This document shows positions 39,741-48,238 of a DNA stretch of 64,000 bases, piece by piece. Each line of letters begins with the position of its first letter. The first letter of the stretch is position 1. Position numbers and translations under genes: made by a program. Location of the stretch: assembly GCA_963775335.1 (NCBI GenBank), contig CAVZIJ010000003.1, positions 434,001 to 498,000 on the forward strand, in the 5' to 3' direction. Origin of the DNA: CAVQCX01 sp963775335 (lineage in GTDB: Bacteria; Pseudomonadota; Gammaproteobacteria; Chromatiales; Chromatiaceae). The notes under the pieces were generated by a model, which was not told the origin of the DNA, did not search any database, and was given only the letters and a program-made list of their open reading frames with translations.

Positions 39741-41582
39741 CTAGCGCCGGGCACTGATCACCTTTTCGATATCCGTCTCGTCGAGGGTGAGTTTCTGCTC
39801 GGCGTCCTTGAGGCTGCGCTCGCGCAGAGCAAACAGGGTCTGCGCCATGTCCACGAGATTCTTGCCGATCCCGTAGGCATAGGCGCAATCGTTCATGAGT
39901 GACGTGGCCATGTGCGCGGTGATGCGCTGGTCGCGAATCAAACGCGTGAGCGTGATGTTAATCCGGCGGTCGGTCTCTTCCAGCCGGACCTTAGCCCCGT
40001 CCAATGACAGAATCGTGTCCGCGTCTCCGATCCCCGATGCCAGCTCGCCGATCTCCCGCAGGATCAGCGCGAGCTCGCTGCGCAGGCTGTCATACTGCTG
40101 CCGGATGTCGGGATAGGGGGAGGCCGCGAAACGCCGCAGGTTCTTGTACATATGCTTGGTGTCCTTGACGGCCTCGACGATGTTGCGGCTCGCCTCGCGC
40201 AGGGCGTTGAGCTCACGGGCCCGATACTCGGGCAGCTCTTGCGCCTGGACTCGACTGATGAACTCGATGATGGCGCTGTGCAGCCCCTTGACACGCTGCT
40301 CGTAGAGCTCGTCGATGTCGATGGGCTCGATGCGCGTCGTCGCGGCGACCGCCCGGGCGAGATCCTGGGTGGAGTCGATCGTCTCGGGACGCAGGGCCAG
40401 ACCCTGCGCGATGATCTCGAACGCGTTCTGGTACAGATGACGGATCTCCTTGCGGGTCGCCTCGACGGCGGCCGCGGGGACCTGCAGGGCCGCTTCGTTG
40501 AGGTAGCGCGGCGCGTCGGCGCTGGGCTCGCGCATCTGAACGAAGCGCTGCAGGAAGCCCACGAGCTGGCCGATGAAGGGCAGCATCAACGCGACGCCGA
40601 GCAGGTTGAACAAGGTGTGGAACAGCGCGAGCTTGAGCGTGTAGTCATTCGCCGCTATCCCCAGCCCCTGGCTCAGGACGTCGACGCTCCAGCGCAGCTG
40701 CCGGATCAGCACGATAGCGACGATGGCCGTGGTGAGGTTGAACATCAGGTGGGACAGGGCCAGGCGCTTGCCGTCGATATTGGCGCCGAACGATCCGATG
40801 ATCGCGGTCACGGTCGACCCGACGTTGGCGCCAATGGCCAACGCCAGGGCGTTGTCGTAGGTCAGCTGGTGGGACGCAAGGGCCGTGATGGTGATCAGCA
40901 GAGTGGCGTGGCTCGACTGCATGATGACGGTGGCGGCGATGCCGATGCCGGCGTACAGGAGCAAACCGAGCAATCCGGGCACGGCGTAAGCCGCCAGATC
41001 GAAGGTGTCCTTGAACGCGTCGAACCCCTCTTTCATGTAGTGGATGCCGAGAAACAGAAACCCGAGCCCGGTCAGCGTATAGCCGATCCCTTTGAGCCTC
41101 TTCGAGCGCTGAAACACCAGGATCACGCCGAACGCCAGCAACGGCATGGCATAGGCGGCTATCCTGACCTTGAGACCCAGGCCGGCAATGAGCCAGGCGC
41201 CCGTCGTGGTGCCGAGGTTGGCGCCGAAGATGATGCCGATGCCGCCGGCGAGCTCGATCAGGCCCGCGCTCAGGAACGAGATGGTAATGACCGACACCAG
41301 GCCGCTCGACTGCATGAGGGTGGTCGTGACAATGCCGAAGCCGATGCTCTTCCAGAGCCGATCGGTGGTCCCGCGCAGGAGCCCTTCGAGCATGCCGCCG
41401 GTGAAGGCCTTGAAACCCTCCTCCATGGCGAGCATTCCGAACAGGAAGACGGCCACACCGGCGGCGATCTGCTGGAAGTCTGCGCTCCGCCAGAAGCCGT
41501 AGGCGAGGATCGCGAAAGCCAGGGTGATCAGGATCCGCCTGCTCAAGCTCCGAGCCCTCGACGGCACACGCGCCCCTGGCAC
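39741..41582 (-). CDS. Na/Pi cotransporter-family protein with PhoU-like C-terminus
   Basis: 613 residues. The transporter part (about 15-350) contains the paired inverted-repeat signatures LMQSSGLVSV and IMQSSHATLL with GANLGTTTGAW and GANVGSTVTA, typical of PF02690 Na+/phosphate symporters. After the last span comes a helical domain (about 370-600) of PhoU type. It probably moves phosphate or a related anion through the inner membrane. It is the first gene of a two-gene minus-strand unit with the coiled-coil protein; an AT-rich palindromic region lies upstream. Confidence 0.9.
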   Translation of the reverse strand: MPGARVPSRARSLSRRILITLAFAILAYGFWRSADFQQIAAGVAVFLFGMLAMEEGFKAFTGGMLEGLLRGTTDRLWKSIGFGIVTTTLMQSSGLVSVITISFLSAGLIELAGGIGIIFGANLGTTTGAWLIAGLGLKVRIAAYAMPLLAFGVILVFQRSKRLKGIGYTLTGLGFLFLGIHYMKEGFDAFKDTFDLAAYAVPGLLGLLLYAGIGIAATVIMQSSHATLLITITALASHQLTYDNALALAIGANVGSTVTAIIGSFGANIDGKRLALSHLMFNLTTAIVAIVLIRQLRWSVDVLSQGLGIAANDYTLKLALFHTLFNLLGVALMLPFIGQLVGFLQRFVQMREPSADAPRYLNEAALQVPAAAVEATRKEIRHLYQNAFEIIAQGLALRPETIDSTQDLARAVAATTRIEPIDIDELYEQRVKGLHSAIIEFISRVQAQELPEYRARELNALREASRNIVEAVKDTKHMYKNLRRFAASPYPDIRQQYDSLRSELALILREIGELASGIGDADTILSLDGAKVRLEETDRRINITLTRLIRDQRITAHMATSLMNDCAYAYGIGKNLVDMAQTLFALRERSLKDAEQKLTLDETDIEKVISARR

Positions 41583-41667
41583 CCGATCGCCAACAAGGGC
41601 CCGCAGTCAGGGCTGGGCCGAGCGCCGATCGGCCCCGGGGGTTGGCACGGCCACCCGGGCGCGCATT

Positions 41668-41740
41668 CACTCATGAGTGTTTACTTTCATAAAAGTATAT
41701 AACATTATAAAAAATAGATAGAAATACATCAAGAAGACTG
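41668..41740 (-). promoter_or_regulatory. AT-rich upstream region with two palindromes
   Basis: Contains CACTCATGAGTG (41668-41679), a perfect 12-bp palindrome, and TACTTT-CATA-AAAGTA (41682-41697), a perfect inverted repeat, followed by about 35 bp of A/T. It stands out against the GC-rich background and lies 86 bp upstream of the Na/Pi-type transporter start, so it is probably that gene's promoter/operator region. The rest of 41741-42045 shows no gene. Confidence 0.55.
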
Positions 41741-42045
41741 CTCGCGCTGCCGGCCGGGAGATCCCTGCGGCCCCGGGAGTGGGCGACATGCGCAGCGGTT
41801 TCACCGGCTGCTTGTTCGTGCGTCGGAACGGTTTATCTCAATCAGGTGACAGCGGCCCTATTATGGTCTCCCCATTGTCCTGGGCAATCGGGATACCGCT
41901 CGCTTGGCGCCCTGTGCCGCACTCCGCGCGCATGGCGGTAGCATCGCCGCTGCGGATCTCATAGCATGGCCAGGCGGTCTGGGAGCCGGGTGCGGCTTTC
42001 GATGGGCCTGGGAGCGGAACACTGACTCGGTGGAGAGAGGAACCT

Positions 42046-42510
42046 ATGCTGTGCAGTCGGCGAAGCATGTTGATGGGCTTGGCACTGTCGATCGTCTCTG
42101 GTATCGCCGGTGCTGCGGGCGAGCCGGCCATCGTCCCCGTGAAGGGGCAATCCCCGGCGCAGATGGAGCGCGACAAGGCCGAGTGTTTGGCCGCCGCCCT
42201 CCAGGCAAGTAGTGAGACCGCGTCGGCTGCCGCGCTCCAGGGGCGGGGCGACACGGCCATGGGGGAGGCGCCGCCCGGAGGATCAGCCGCGGCTCCCGGG
42301 GAGCACGGGCCAGCGGTGAAGAAGACTGAGCCAGCGGGTGTCGCACCCCAGCGCGCGGGTCTTTTTGGCGGTCTGGGCCGCCCTCAAGAGGCGGTGGGTA
42401 GCGCTTTGGAAACCACGGCCGACGAGGCAAGTGGATCCGCACAGACTCGGACGGTGCTCGATGGGGCCTATGTGGAGTGCCTGAAGGCCCGCGGCTATAC
42501 CGTGAACTGA
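42046..42510 (+). CDS. Small exported protein
   Basis: 154 residues with a signal peptide (RSMLMGLALSIVSGIAGAAG). The mature part opens KGQSPAQMERDKAECLAAA and ends AYVECLKARGYTVN, a pattern seen in small envelope proteins with an internal glycine zipper; here the centre is Gly/Ala/Pro-rich but not a clear zipper. A GAGAGAGG-like site precedes the ATG. It is followed after 18 bp by another exported protein gene. Confidence 0.7.
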   Translation: MLCSRRSMLMGLALSIVSGIAGAAGEPAIVPVKGQSPAQMERDKAECLAAALQASSETASAAALQGRGDTAMGEAPPGGSAAAPGEHGPAVKKTEPAGVAPQRAGLFGGLGRPQEAVGSALETTADEASGSAQTRTVLDGAYVECLKARGYTVN

Positions 42511-42528
42511 CCACTCGAGGAGATAGAT

Positions 42529-42951
42529 GTGACACGGCTGAAACACCTGGCTCTTGCCATCGGGTTGACGCTGGCCCTGCCGGCGGCGGCTGCGGAGGAT
42601 CCGTTCTCCAGCCATGACGCTTTGCTGTGTGCGGTGTCATCGGCGTCAGAGTGCGCGCCCGACGGCGGCTGCGAGGCGACGACCCCGGATGAGATCAACT
42701 TTGCCCGCTTCGCGCGCGTCGACATCAAGAACAGACAGATGAAGGCCGTCTGGCCCAAGGAGATGAACCGCTCGACCCCCATCGAGCAGCTGGTAGAGTC
42801 CTCGGGGCTGATCGTGATGCAGGGCCTGGACCAGGGCGTTGCTTGGAGTCTGACCATCGACAAACCGTCGGGCGCCTTCGTCGCCGCTGCGACGGGCAAG
42901 TCGGTGGTGTACGTGCTCAACGGGACCTGCATGCCCGAGCTCCCGCAGTAA
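42529..42951 (+). CDS. Small exported protein, 140 aa
   Basis: Begins with GTG (CGAGGAGAT upstream). Signal peptide MTRLKHLALAIGLTLALPAAAA. The mature part holds Cys near the start (LLCAVSSASEC, GGCEA) and another Cys close to the end, with RVDIKNRQMKAVW in the middle. I do not recognise a function. It is probably co-transcribed with the preceding gene. Confidence 0.7.
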   Translation: MTRLKHLALAIGLTLALPAAAAEDPFSSHDALLCAVSSASECAPDGGCEATTPDEINFARFARVDIKNRQMKAVWPKEMNRSTPIEQLVESSGLIVMQGLDQGVAWSLTIDKPSGAFVAAATGKSVVYVLNGTCMPELPQ

Positions 42952-43109
42952 TCGGTTGGGAGCGCAACCGGACCGCCGGCACGGGTGGGGTGCGGCAGGA
43001 CTGTCCGCGGACAGACTCGGCCGCTGTAGGGGTGCGCGCCGGGCACGATCGAGCCTCGGCGAGCAGGCGCTGCCACAGAAGCGGGCCAGCGTCGCGGGTC
43101 GTCTGATCG

Positions 43110-43811
43110 TCAGGTCCCGGATGGCTGGTCGGCTCCCGAGTCGGGCGCTTGCTCCTCCTGGGCGGGCGCGAGGCGGGTAATCTCGATCAGGATCCCCATC
43201 GCCGGATGGTCGATGTAATGCAGCTCGCCGCTGCGCAGGCGCCGGCTGGCCTGGAGCCTGAAGATTCGCATGCCTTGGGGGTCGGTCGCAGTCCCGGGCC
43301 GACGAAGCAGCAGGTCGAACCGGGCATGAACGTAATGGTTGCGGATGAGTGTGATGATCCCCTCCATGCGCGCGCCCGTGCTTCCAGGGGCCGCGCTCCC
43401 GGCCGCTCCCTCATCAACGTCCACCGATCCCGAGCTTCGCAGGTACACGGGTCTTGCTGCGTGCCCCGAGGGGATCGGCTGCACCCAGGCCCGGTGGATC
43501 AGGGGTCGGACGCCGCTGCGCTCGCGTGACAGAGACCAGCTCTGCGGGCCCAGGGTGTAGTCCTTGGGCGAGAGCTGCTCGAATGCTGTTTCACCCCCCG
43601 AGCCGGCGGGTTGGAGGGTGACAGCATTGGCCCAGTCCGGGTGTCCCGGGTCCGCCGGCCAGAATTCGCCGGCAAGCGACCGGTCGCCCAGCCGCTCGAA
43701 GGCGATGAGCTCGATCTTGTACCAGCCGGAACGGGGGGCCGCGTGGGCTGTCGCGACAGCGGCCAGTGACAGCGCCACGCAGAGCAGGAACAGGGATCTG
43801 AGGCGAGGCAT
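43110..43811 (-). CDS. CsiV-like protein
   Basis: 233 residues with signal peptide MPRLRSLFLLCVALSLAAVAT. The mature start WYKIELIAFER and the ending LRSGELHYIDHPAMGILIE are characteristic of the CsiV family (in Vibrio, a periplasmic partner of the LpoA-like wall machinery). The ATG at 43811 is chosen for the signal peptide. It lies 155 bp downstream of nosY on the same strand and is probably not part of the nos operon. Confidence 0.8.
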   Translation of the reverse strand: MPRLRSLFLLCVALSLAAVATAHAAPRSGWYKIELIAFERLGDRSLAGEFWPADPGHPDWANAVTLQPAGSGGETAFEQLSPKDYTLGPQSWSLSRERSGVRPLIHRAWVQPIPSGHAARPVYLRSSGSVDVDEGAAGSAAPGSTGARMEGIITLIRNHYVHARFDLLLRRPGTATDPQGMRIFRLQASRRLRSGELHYIDHPAMGILIEITRLAPAQEEQAPDSGADQPSGT

Positions 43812-43966
43812 TGGGGCGCTCCGGGTTGGATCGCAGCATTGTAACCCCGGACGCCGGCTGCCCTGCAGGGCTGGGCATGGGGCCTGGCGACCGCACGCGG
43901 TGCGTCTTTCTCCGGCGTGCAGGCCCTGCGGACCGGTGTGGCGCCCCCGGGCCGGGGCTTGGCACC

Positions 43967-44794
43967 TCAGGGAAGGTCGCTGCGCCGGAAGATGTGAAAG
44001 CCCAATGCGGCACACAGGCTGCCGAGCAGGGTCGGATAGGTCAGGGCATAGGCCATGTAGCCCGACTGTCCGAAGTGGTCGAGGATCACGTAGGCGGTAG
44101 GGCCGAGCAGCACGAGCTGCGGGTCGAACAGCATCATGGTGGCAGTTCGGAAGACCTGCAGCGGGTTGGCGAGCGCGATCGCCACGGCCGTCTCTGGCGG
44201 GAGGGACTGCCGCACCATGACGCCGAGCAGGATCAGGTCCAGGAACAGCAGCAGGGTGAGCCAGACCACGAAGGCCGCGCCTTGGGCGACATCCGAGGAA
44301 CGGGCCAGCGTGGACAGCAGCATGCCGATGCCGAGGAAGCACCAGGCGAGGACCATGAGCAGTCCGGTGTAATAGCCGAACAGCTCCCAGGGGACGGCCG
44401 CACCTTTGAGCGCACCCCAGACGACAGCCAGGGCCATGGCGAGAATCACCGGGAGAAATACCGTCAGAAAGCGCCCGATCATCTTGCCCCAGTACCAGTC
44501 CGCGAGCCCGATCGGCAGCGACAGCAGGTATTCGAAGACCCCGGCATCCCGATCCCCGGCGACCGAGCGCACTGTGGATACCAGGACGAAGACCGGCAGG
44601 ATCGCCATCGCGAGCTGGATATACGTCACCATCAGGCGGGACAGCCCGGTGAAGCCCATGACCCGGGATTCGGTGACTCCGAAGGCGAACAGCAGAACCA
44701 CCAGTCCGCCGAATACCAACGAATAGACCAGAAACCAACGGGCCCGCAGGGACTCGAGGATGTCGGTATAGGCGGCAAGCCAGAGGTGACGCAT
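43967..44794 (-). CDS. nosY: NosY, ABC transporter permease for N2O reductase maturation
   Basis: 275 residues with six predicted spans (about 18-40, 53-75, 103-130, 140-165, 175-197, 240-260). FEYLLSLPIGLADWYWGK and TFLPVILAMALAVVWG follow the ABC-2/NosY pattern. With NosF (ATPase) and NosD it forms the NosDFY complex that supplies sulfur or copper-site assembly to NosZ. It is the last gene of the nos run. The 152-bp gap to nosL holds palindromes. Confidence 0.92.
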   Translation of the reverse strand: MRHLWLAAYTDILESLRARWFLVYSLVFGGLVVLLFAFGVTESRVMGFTGLSRLMVTYIQLAMAILPVFVLVSTVRSVAGDRDAGVFEYLLSLPIGLADWYWGKMIGRFLTVFLPVILAMALAVVWGALKGAAVPWELFGYYTGLLMVLAWCFLGIGMLLSTLARSSDVAQGAAFVVWLTLLLFLDLILLGVMVRQSLPPETAVAIALANPLQVFRTATMMLFDPQLVLLGPTAYVILDHFGQSGYMAYALTYPTLLGSLCAALGFHIFRRSDLP

Positions 44795-44883
44795 GGGCGT
44801 ATATCCGGGCTATGTTCGAATCGAGTAGAGACCGACACCGATCGCCGAGGTGCTCCGAGCCCCGCACGGGGCCGGGCACCGGC

Positions 44884-44943
44884 CTCCCGCGGCATGCGGG
44901 AGCCCCCTCGCGGGATGTAGCCCGGCCGGGTGATCGAGGCTAC
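44884..44943. repeat. Palindromic elements between nosL and nosY
   Basis: CTCCCGC (44884-44890) and GCGGGAG (44896-44902) form a hairpin, followed by GTAGCC (44917-44922) facing GGCTAC (44938-44943). It looks like a REP-type element and may affect transcript stability between the two genes. Confidence 0.5.
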
Positions 44944-44946
44944 ACG

Positions 44947-45453
44947 TCATCGCGGCGCCGCGTCTTCGTGATTCGCGCCGTGGCCGTTCATATCCCGCTC
45001 CACCTGGAAGATGTGGGCCTTGGCCTGCTCGAAGCTCAGGGTCTTGGGGCCGGGATCGGGCTGGGCGCCCAGGCCATACTGCATGGGTGTTATCTGCCCC
45101 ATTGCGTAGTGGGCCTTGCGGGCGTCGATCCAGTGGCCGTTACGCCAGTCGGCGACCCAGATCTCGGTGTCGGGGGCATCACGAAACGGCTTGTCTTCAA
45201 GCCAAACCACCGCGCACCCGATATCGTCGAAGAAATGCACTTTGGATCGCCCGCCGGACTCCTTGACGCGGATCTGGACGGCATGCTCGGGGTCCGAGAC
45301 CATCATGCGGCAGCGCTCGCAGGGGTAGCGGTCCAATTTCATCGCTACGGGGCCGGTGCCGGGATCGCCCGAGCAGCCGACCAGGCCTTGTAGCATTAGC
45401 GTCAGGGCCAGGGCAGCGAGCCACGGCCATCGCCTCGTCGGTCCTTCAGTCAT
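44947..45453 (-). CDS. nosL: NosL, outer-membrane-type copper lipoprotein
   Basis: 168 residues. The N-terminal signal ends in lipobox LVGC (Cys26). The copper-binding motif is DRYPCERCRMMVSD (C-x2-C-x-M-M). NosL delivers Cu+ to NosD and the NosZ site. FFDDIGCAVVWLED is also typical. It lies between nosF and nosY. Confidence 0.95.
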   Translation of the reverse strand: MTEGPTRRWPWLAALALTLMLQGLVGCSGDPGTGPVAMKLDRYPCERCRMMVSDPEHAVQIRVKESGGRSKVHFFDDIGCAVVWLEDKPFRDAPDTEIWVADWRNGHWIDARKAHYAMGQITPMQYGLGAQPDPGPKTLSFEQAKAHIFQVERDMNGHGANHEDAAPR

Positions 45454-45474
45454 GGCCCACCCCTTGGTCGATAC

Positions 45475-46362
45475 TCATCCGCCGGAGACCTTGAGCGCCG
45501 CACCGGCGTGCTGCGCCTCGTCCATGCGCACGTGGGCCAGCAGGGCGGCGTAGCGCGAGAGCACGCCCAGAAAACGCAGCCGGTCTGGTCCGGCGACGAG
45601 ACCTTTCCACGTCAGGCCGCCGTCGCTGCTCGTGAAATGCCATTCCACGATGGCGTGGGCGAAGGCCTCGTCGGGGCGCAGAAGTCCCACCGAGCAGCCC
45701 AGGCGGCTCGCCAGATCCACGAGATCGGCGACGCGATCGTCGAGCACGACGCGACCCTGATCCAGCTCGATGACCCGGTTGACGAGCGCGGCGACCTCGT
45801 CCAGGCGATGGCTGGAGATGAGCATCACGGAGCTGCGCTGCTTCTCCGCCAGCAGCTGGAAGAAGATCCGGCGCGCCGCCGGGTCCAGGTTTGCCGCCGG
45901 CTCGTCGAGGACGAGCAGATCGCTGTCGCGGCCCAGGGCGATGGCGATGAGCAGCTTCTGCTTCTGGCCGCCCGAGAGCTTGACGAAAGGCTGGTGGGAG
46001 AATCGCTCGGGATCCAGCCCCAGCTCCCGGGCGACCTCGACCATGCGCCGCGGATCGGCGCCGCAGACACTGGCGGCAAAGCGGATAAGCTGCCTGACCG
46101 GCATCTTCAACGGGGGCGGCAACTGGGGCACGAAGCCCACGTGCGCTAGTACCTCCGCGCGTCGGACCCGCGGATCAAGGTCGTTCACCCGGACGCGTCC
46201 GGCGCAGGTGTACTCGCCGAGCAGGCAGCGAATCAGGGTGGTCTTGCCCGCGCCGTTGGAGCCCACCAGGGCGACCCGGTGGCCGCGCTCGATCACCAGA
46301 TCCAGGGCCTGGAGGACCTCTTGGCGGCCGAAGCGTTTGATGACTTTGTCGAAGACGATCAT
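45475..46362 (-). CDS. nosF: NosF, ABC transporter ATP-binding protein
   Basis: 295 residues. Walker A VGSNGAGKTTL, Q-loop FVPQ, signature KLSGGQKQKL, Walker B LLVLDEPAANLDP and H-loop SSHR are all present. The C-terminal 70 residues are a small extra domain. It powers NosDFY during NosZ maturation. It starts 31 bp after nosH. Confidence 0.95.
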   Translation of the reverse strand: MIVFDKVIKRFGRQEVLQALDLVIERGHRVALVGSNGAGKTTLIRCLLGEYTCAGRVRVNDLDPRVRRAEVLAHVGFVPQLPPPLKMPVRQLIRFAASVCGADPRRMVEVARELGLDPERFSHQPFVKLSGGQKQKLLIAIALGRDSDLLVLDEPAANLDPAARRIFFQLLAEKQRSSVMLISSHRLDEVAALVNRVIELDQGRVVLDDRVADLVDLASRLGCSVGLLRPDEAFAHAIVEWHFTSSDGGLTWKGLVAGPDRLRFLGVLSRYAALLAHVRMDEAQHAGAALKVSGG

Positions 46363-46392
46363 GGGGCCTCACGTGGGGGTCGCCGAATGTTC

Positions 46393-47370
46393 CTACAGCA
46401 TCCGATCCAGGCCCTTGACGTGATAAGTCAGGGAGCCGGTGGGGCACACGTCTACACATAGGCCGCAGCGAGTGCAGTCGGCCGCCACGTCGACGTTCGT
46501 ATCGCGCGCCCGTCCCCTGACGGTGATGTCGAGGACGTGCGGCACCAGGCAGGCGTTGCGGCACTCGCCTTCGTGGTGGCAGCTCGCGACGTTGTACTGA
46601 ACGCGCACCGGCGAGAGCAGACCCACCACGCCGTAGGTCATGCCGATCGGGCAGACGTAGCGGCACCAGGCCCGGCGCGAGACGAAGATCTCGAACAGGA
46701 GCAGCGCCAGCACCCATAGCACGGCCAGTCCGGGGCCATAGATCAGGGCCCGGCTGAGAATACCCGTGGGCGAGATGGTCTCGAATATCGTGTAGCCCGT
46801 GCCGGCCGTGAGCGCGACGAAGATGACATAGAACACCGTGCGCACGCCCCGGTGGAACTTCACGTCCTTCACCCACTTGCGGGCGGCAAGCTTCAAATGG
46901 ACGGCCTCGGCCCACTCCGCGAGCAGGTGATAGGGACAGACCCAGGAGCAGAAGGTACGCCCCCCGAGCAGCCACCAGAGCACCAGCACCGTGGCGGTCC
47001 CGATGAGCAGGTTCGGCACCACGTGCTTGTAGGCCAGCATCACCTGCAGGGCCGAGTTGAGGTCCGCGAAGTGGAAGCCCACCACGCGCGAAGCCGTCAT
47101 GGCCCCTTCCACCAGCTGCACGTCGAAGCGGTAGGAGACCACGAACAGCAGGTTCACGATGATCAGCGTGATCCAGCGACGGCGCCGCCACTTGTGACGA
47201 TTGCCCCCTGCGGCGTGCTCGGCTATGGCCGCTTTCAGCGTATCCTTGGTCAGGCGCTCCTTGCGCTTCTCCAAATAGATTGCACGGACCTGGGGCGACT
47301 GCTGCTCGGCCGTCGGCCGCGCAGGCTTGAAGCCGATCAGCTGCCGAAACGACTCGACGATGTAGCTCAT
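46393..47370 (-). CDS. nosH: NosH, NapH-like membrane ferredoxin
   Basis: 325 residues from MSYIVESFRQL. Four spans (about 70-90, 112-135, 175-200, 205-235), cytoplasmic C-x3-C-P motifs (CSWVCP and CRYVCP) as in NapH/NosR-type proteins, and a C-terminal 4Fe-4S site (CTRCGLCVDVCP). It probably passes electrons from quinol to periplasmic carriers with NosG. Its ATG overlaps the nosG stop (ATGA). A mature second cluster is incomplete (CHHEGECRNAC). Confidence 0.85.
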   Translation of the reverse strand: MSYIVESFRQLIGFKPARPTAEQQSPQVRAIYLEKRKERLTKDTLKAAIAEHAAGGNRHKWRRRRWITLIIVNLLFVVSYRFDVQLVEGAMTASRVVGFHFADLNSALQVMLAYKHVVPNLLIGTATVLVLWWLLGGRTFCSWVCPYHLLAEWAEAVHLKLAARKWVKDVKFHRGVRTVFYVIFVALTAGTGYTIFETISPTGILSRALIYGPGLAVLWVLALLLFEIFVSRRAWCRYVCPIGMTYGVVGLLSPVRVQYNVASCHHEGECRNACLVPHVLDITVRGRARDTNVDVAADCTRCGLCVDVCPTGSLTYHVKGLDRML

Positions 47371-48215
47371 GCGGGCAGGTCCGTCACCCGGTCGATGTCG
47401 ATCTGGATGGCCGTCGGCTCGACCGGGCAGATCATCTCGCACACCCCGCAGCCCACGCATCCGTCCTTGACCACGGGCCGCATGCCCGGTCCGTCTTCAC
47501 GGGGCTCCAGCGCAATGGCGTGGCGAGGCGGGCACTGGTGCGGGTCTCCCGAGGGCGGTTGTCCCGCCGCGCACTGGCCGATCCGGATCTCGATGGGGCA
47601 CTGGCGCACGCACAGGTCGCAGAGCTCGAGGTCGTAGGGATGTTCTGCGACCGGGATTGGATTCCAGCGGTCGATCTCCGAGTAGCGCAGCTTGCCGGTG
47701 AACGCCGCCCCGCGGGCCTGGCCCTTGAAGCCTTTGTTCTGCATCGCCAGGCAGGCCTCGGGCCGCGCCAGCCGGGCGAATCCCATGCGCCCCTGGGCGG
47801 GGTAATTGATCTCGTGGGTCAGCGCGCCGGTCGGGCAGGCGAGCACGCACTGCAGGCCGTCGCAGGAGAAGTCACAGGCCTGGCGCCGGGCCTCGATATG
47901 GGGTGTCCCGACGCCGACGCCATCGATGAGATCGGTGAGCTTGATGGCCTCCACCGGGCACACCTGCACGCACTGCCCGCACTTGATGCAGGAGGCGAGG
48001 AATTTCTGCTCGTCCAGCAAATGCTTTATCGCACCGGGCGGCCGCTGTCGGGCGACGGCTCCGCGGACGACGGGAATCAGTCCGAGCAAAGACACCGTGA
48101 CGACCCCGGCGCTCAGCGCGGCGGTGCGCAGGAATTCGCGTCGGTTCTGCTCCCGGCGCACGGCCGTGATGGGCTTTTTGGCCGGCCTGGATGTCTTGGT
48201 CTCGCTCATTGTCAT
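47367..48215 (-). CDS. nosG: NosG, NapG-like exported ferredoxin
   Basis: 282 residues from MTMSETKTSRP (an ATG two codons on is possible). The Tat signal is NRREFLRTAALSAGVV. Four 4Fe-4S-type clusters are visible: CIKCGQCVQVCP, CDGLQCVLACP, CDLCVRQCP, CVGCGVCEMICP. NapG-like proteins take electrons from NapH-like partners in the periplasm. It lies directly upstream of nosH, with overlapping stop and start. Clade II nos clusters typically contain this pair instead of NosR. Confidence 0.87.
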   Translation of the reverse strand: MTMSETKTSRPAKKPITAVRREQNRREFLRTAALSAGVVTVSLLGLIPVVRGAVARQRPPGAIKHLLDEQKFLASCIKCGQCVQVCPVEAIKLTDLIDGVGVGTPHIEARRQACDFSCDGLQCVLACPTGALTHEINYPAQGRMGFARLARPEACLAMQNKGFKGQARGAAFTGKLRYSEIDRWNPIPVAEHPYDLELCDLCVRQCPIEIRIGQCAAGQPPSGDPHQCPPRHAIALEPREDGPGMRPVVKDGCVGCGVCEMICPVEPTAIQIDIDRVTDLPA

Positions 48216-48238
48216 AGTGCGTCGCTCGTCTGGGCCGG

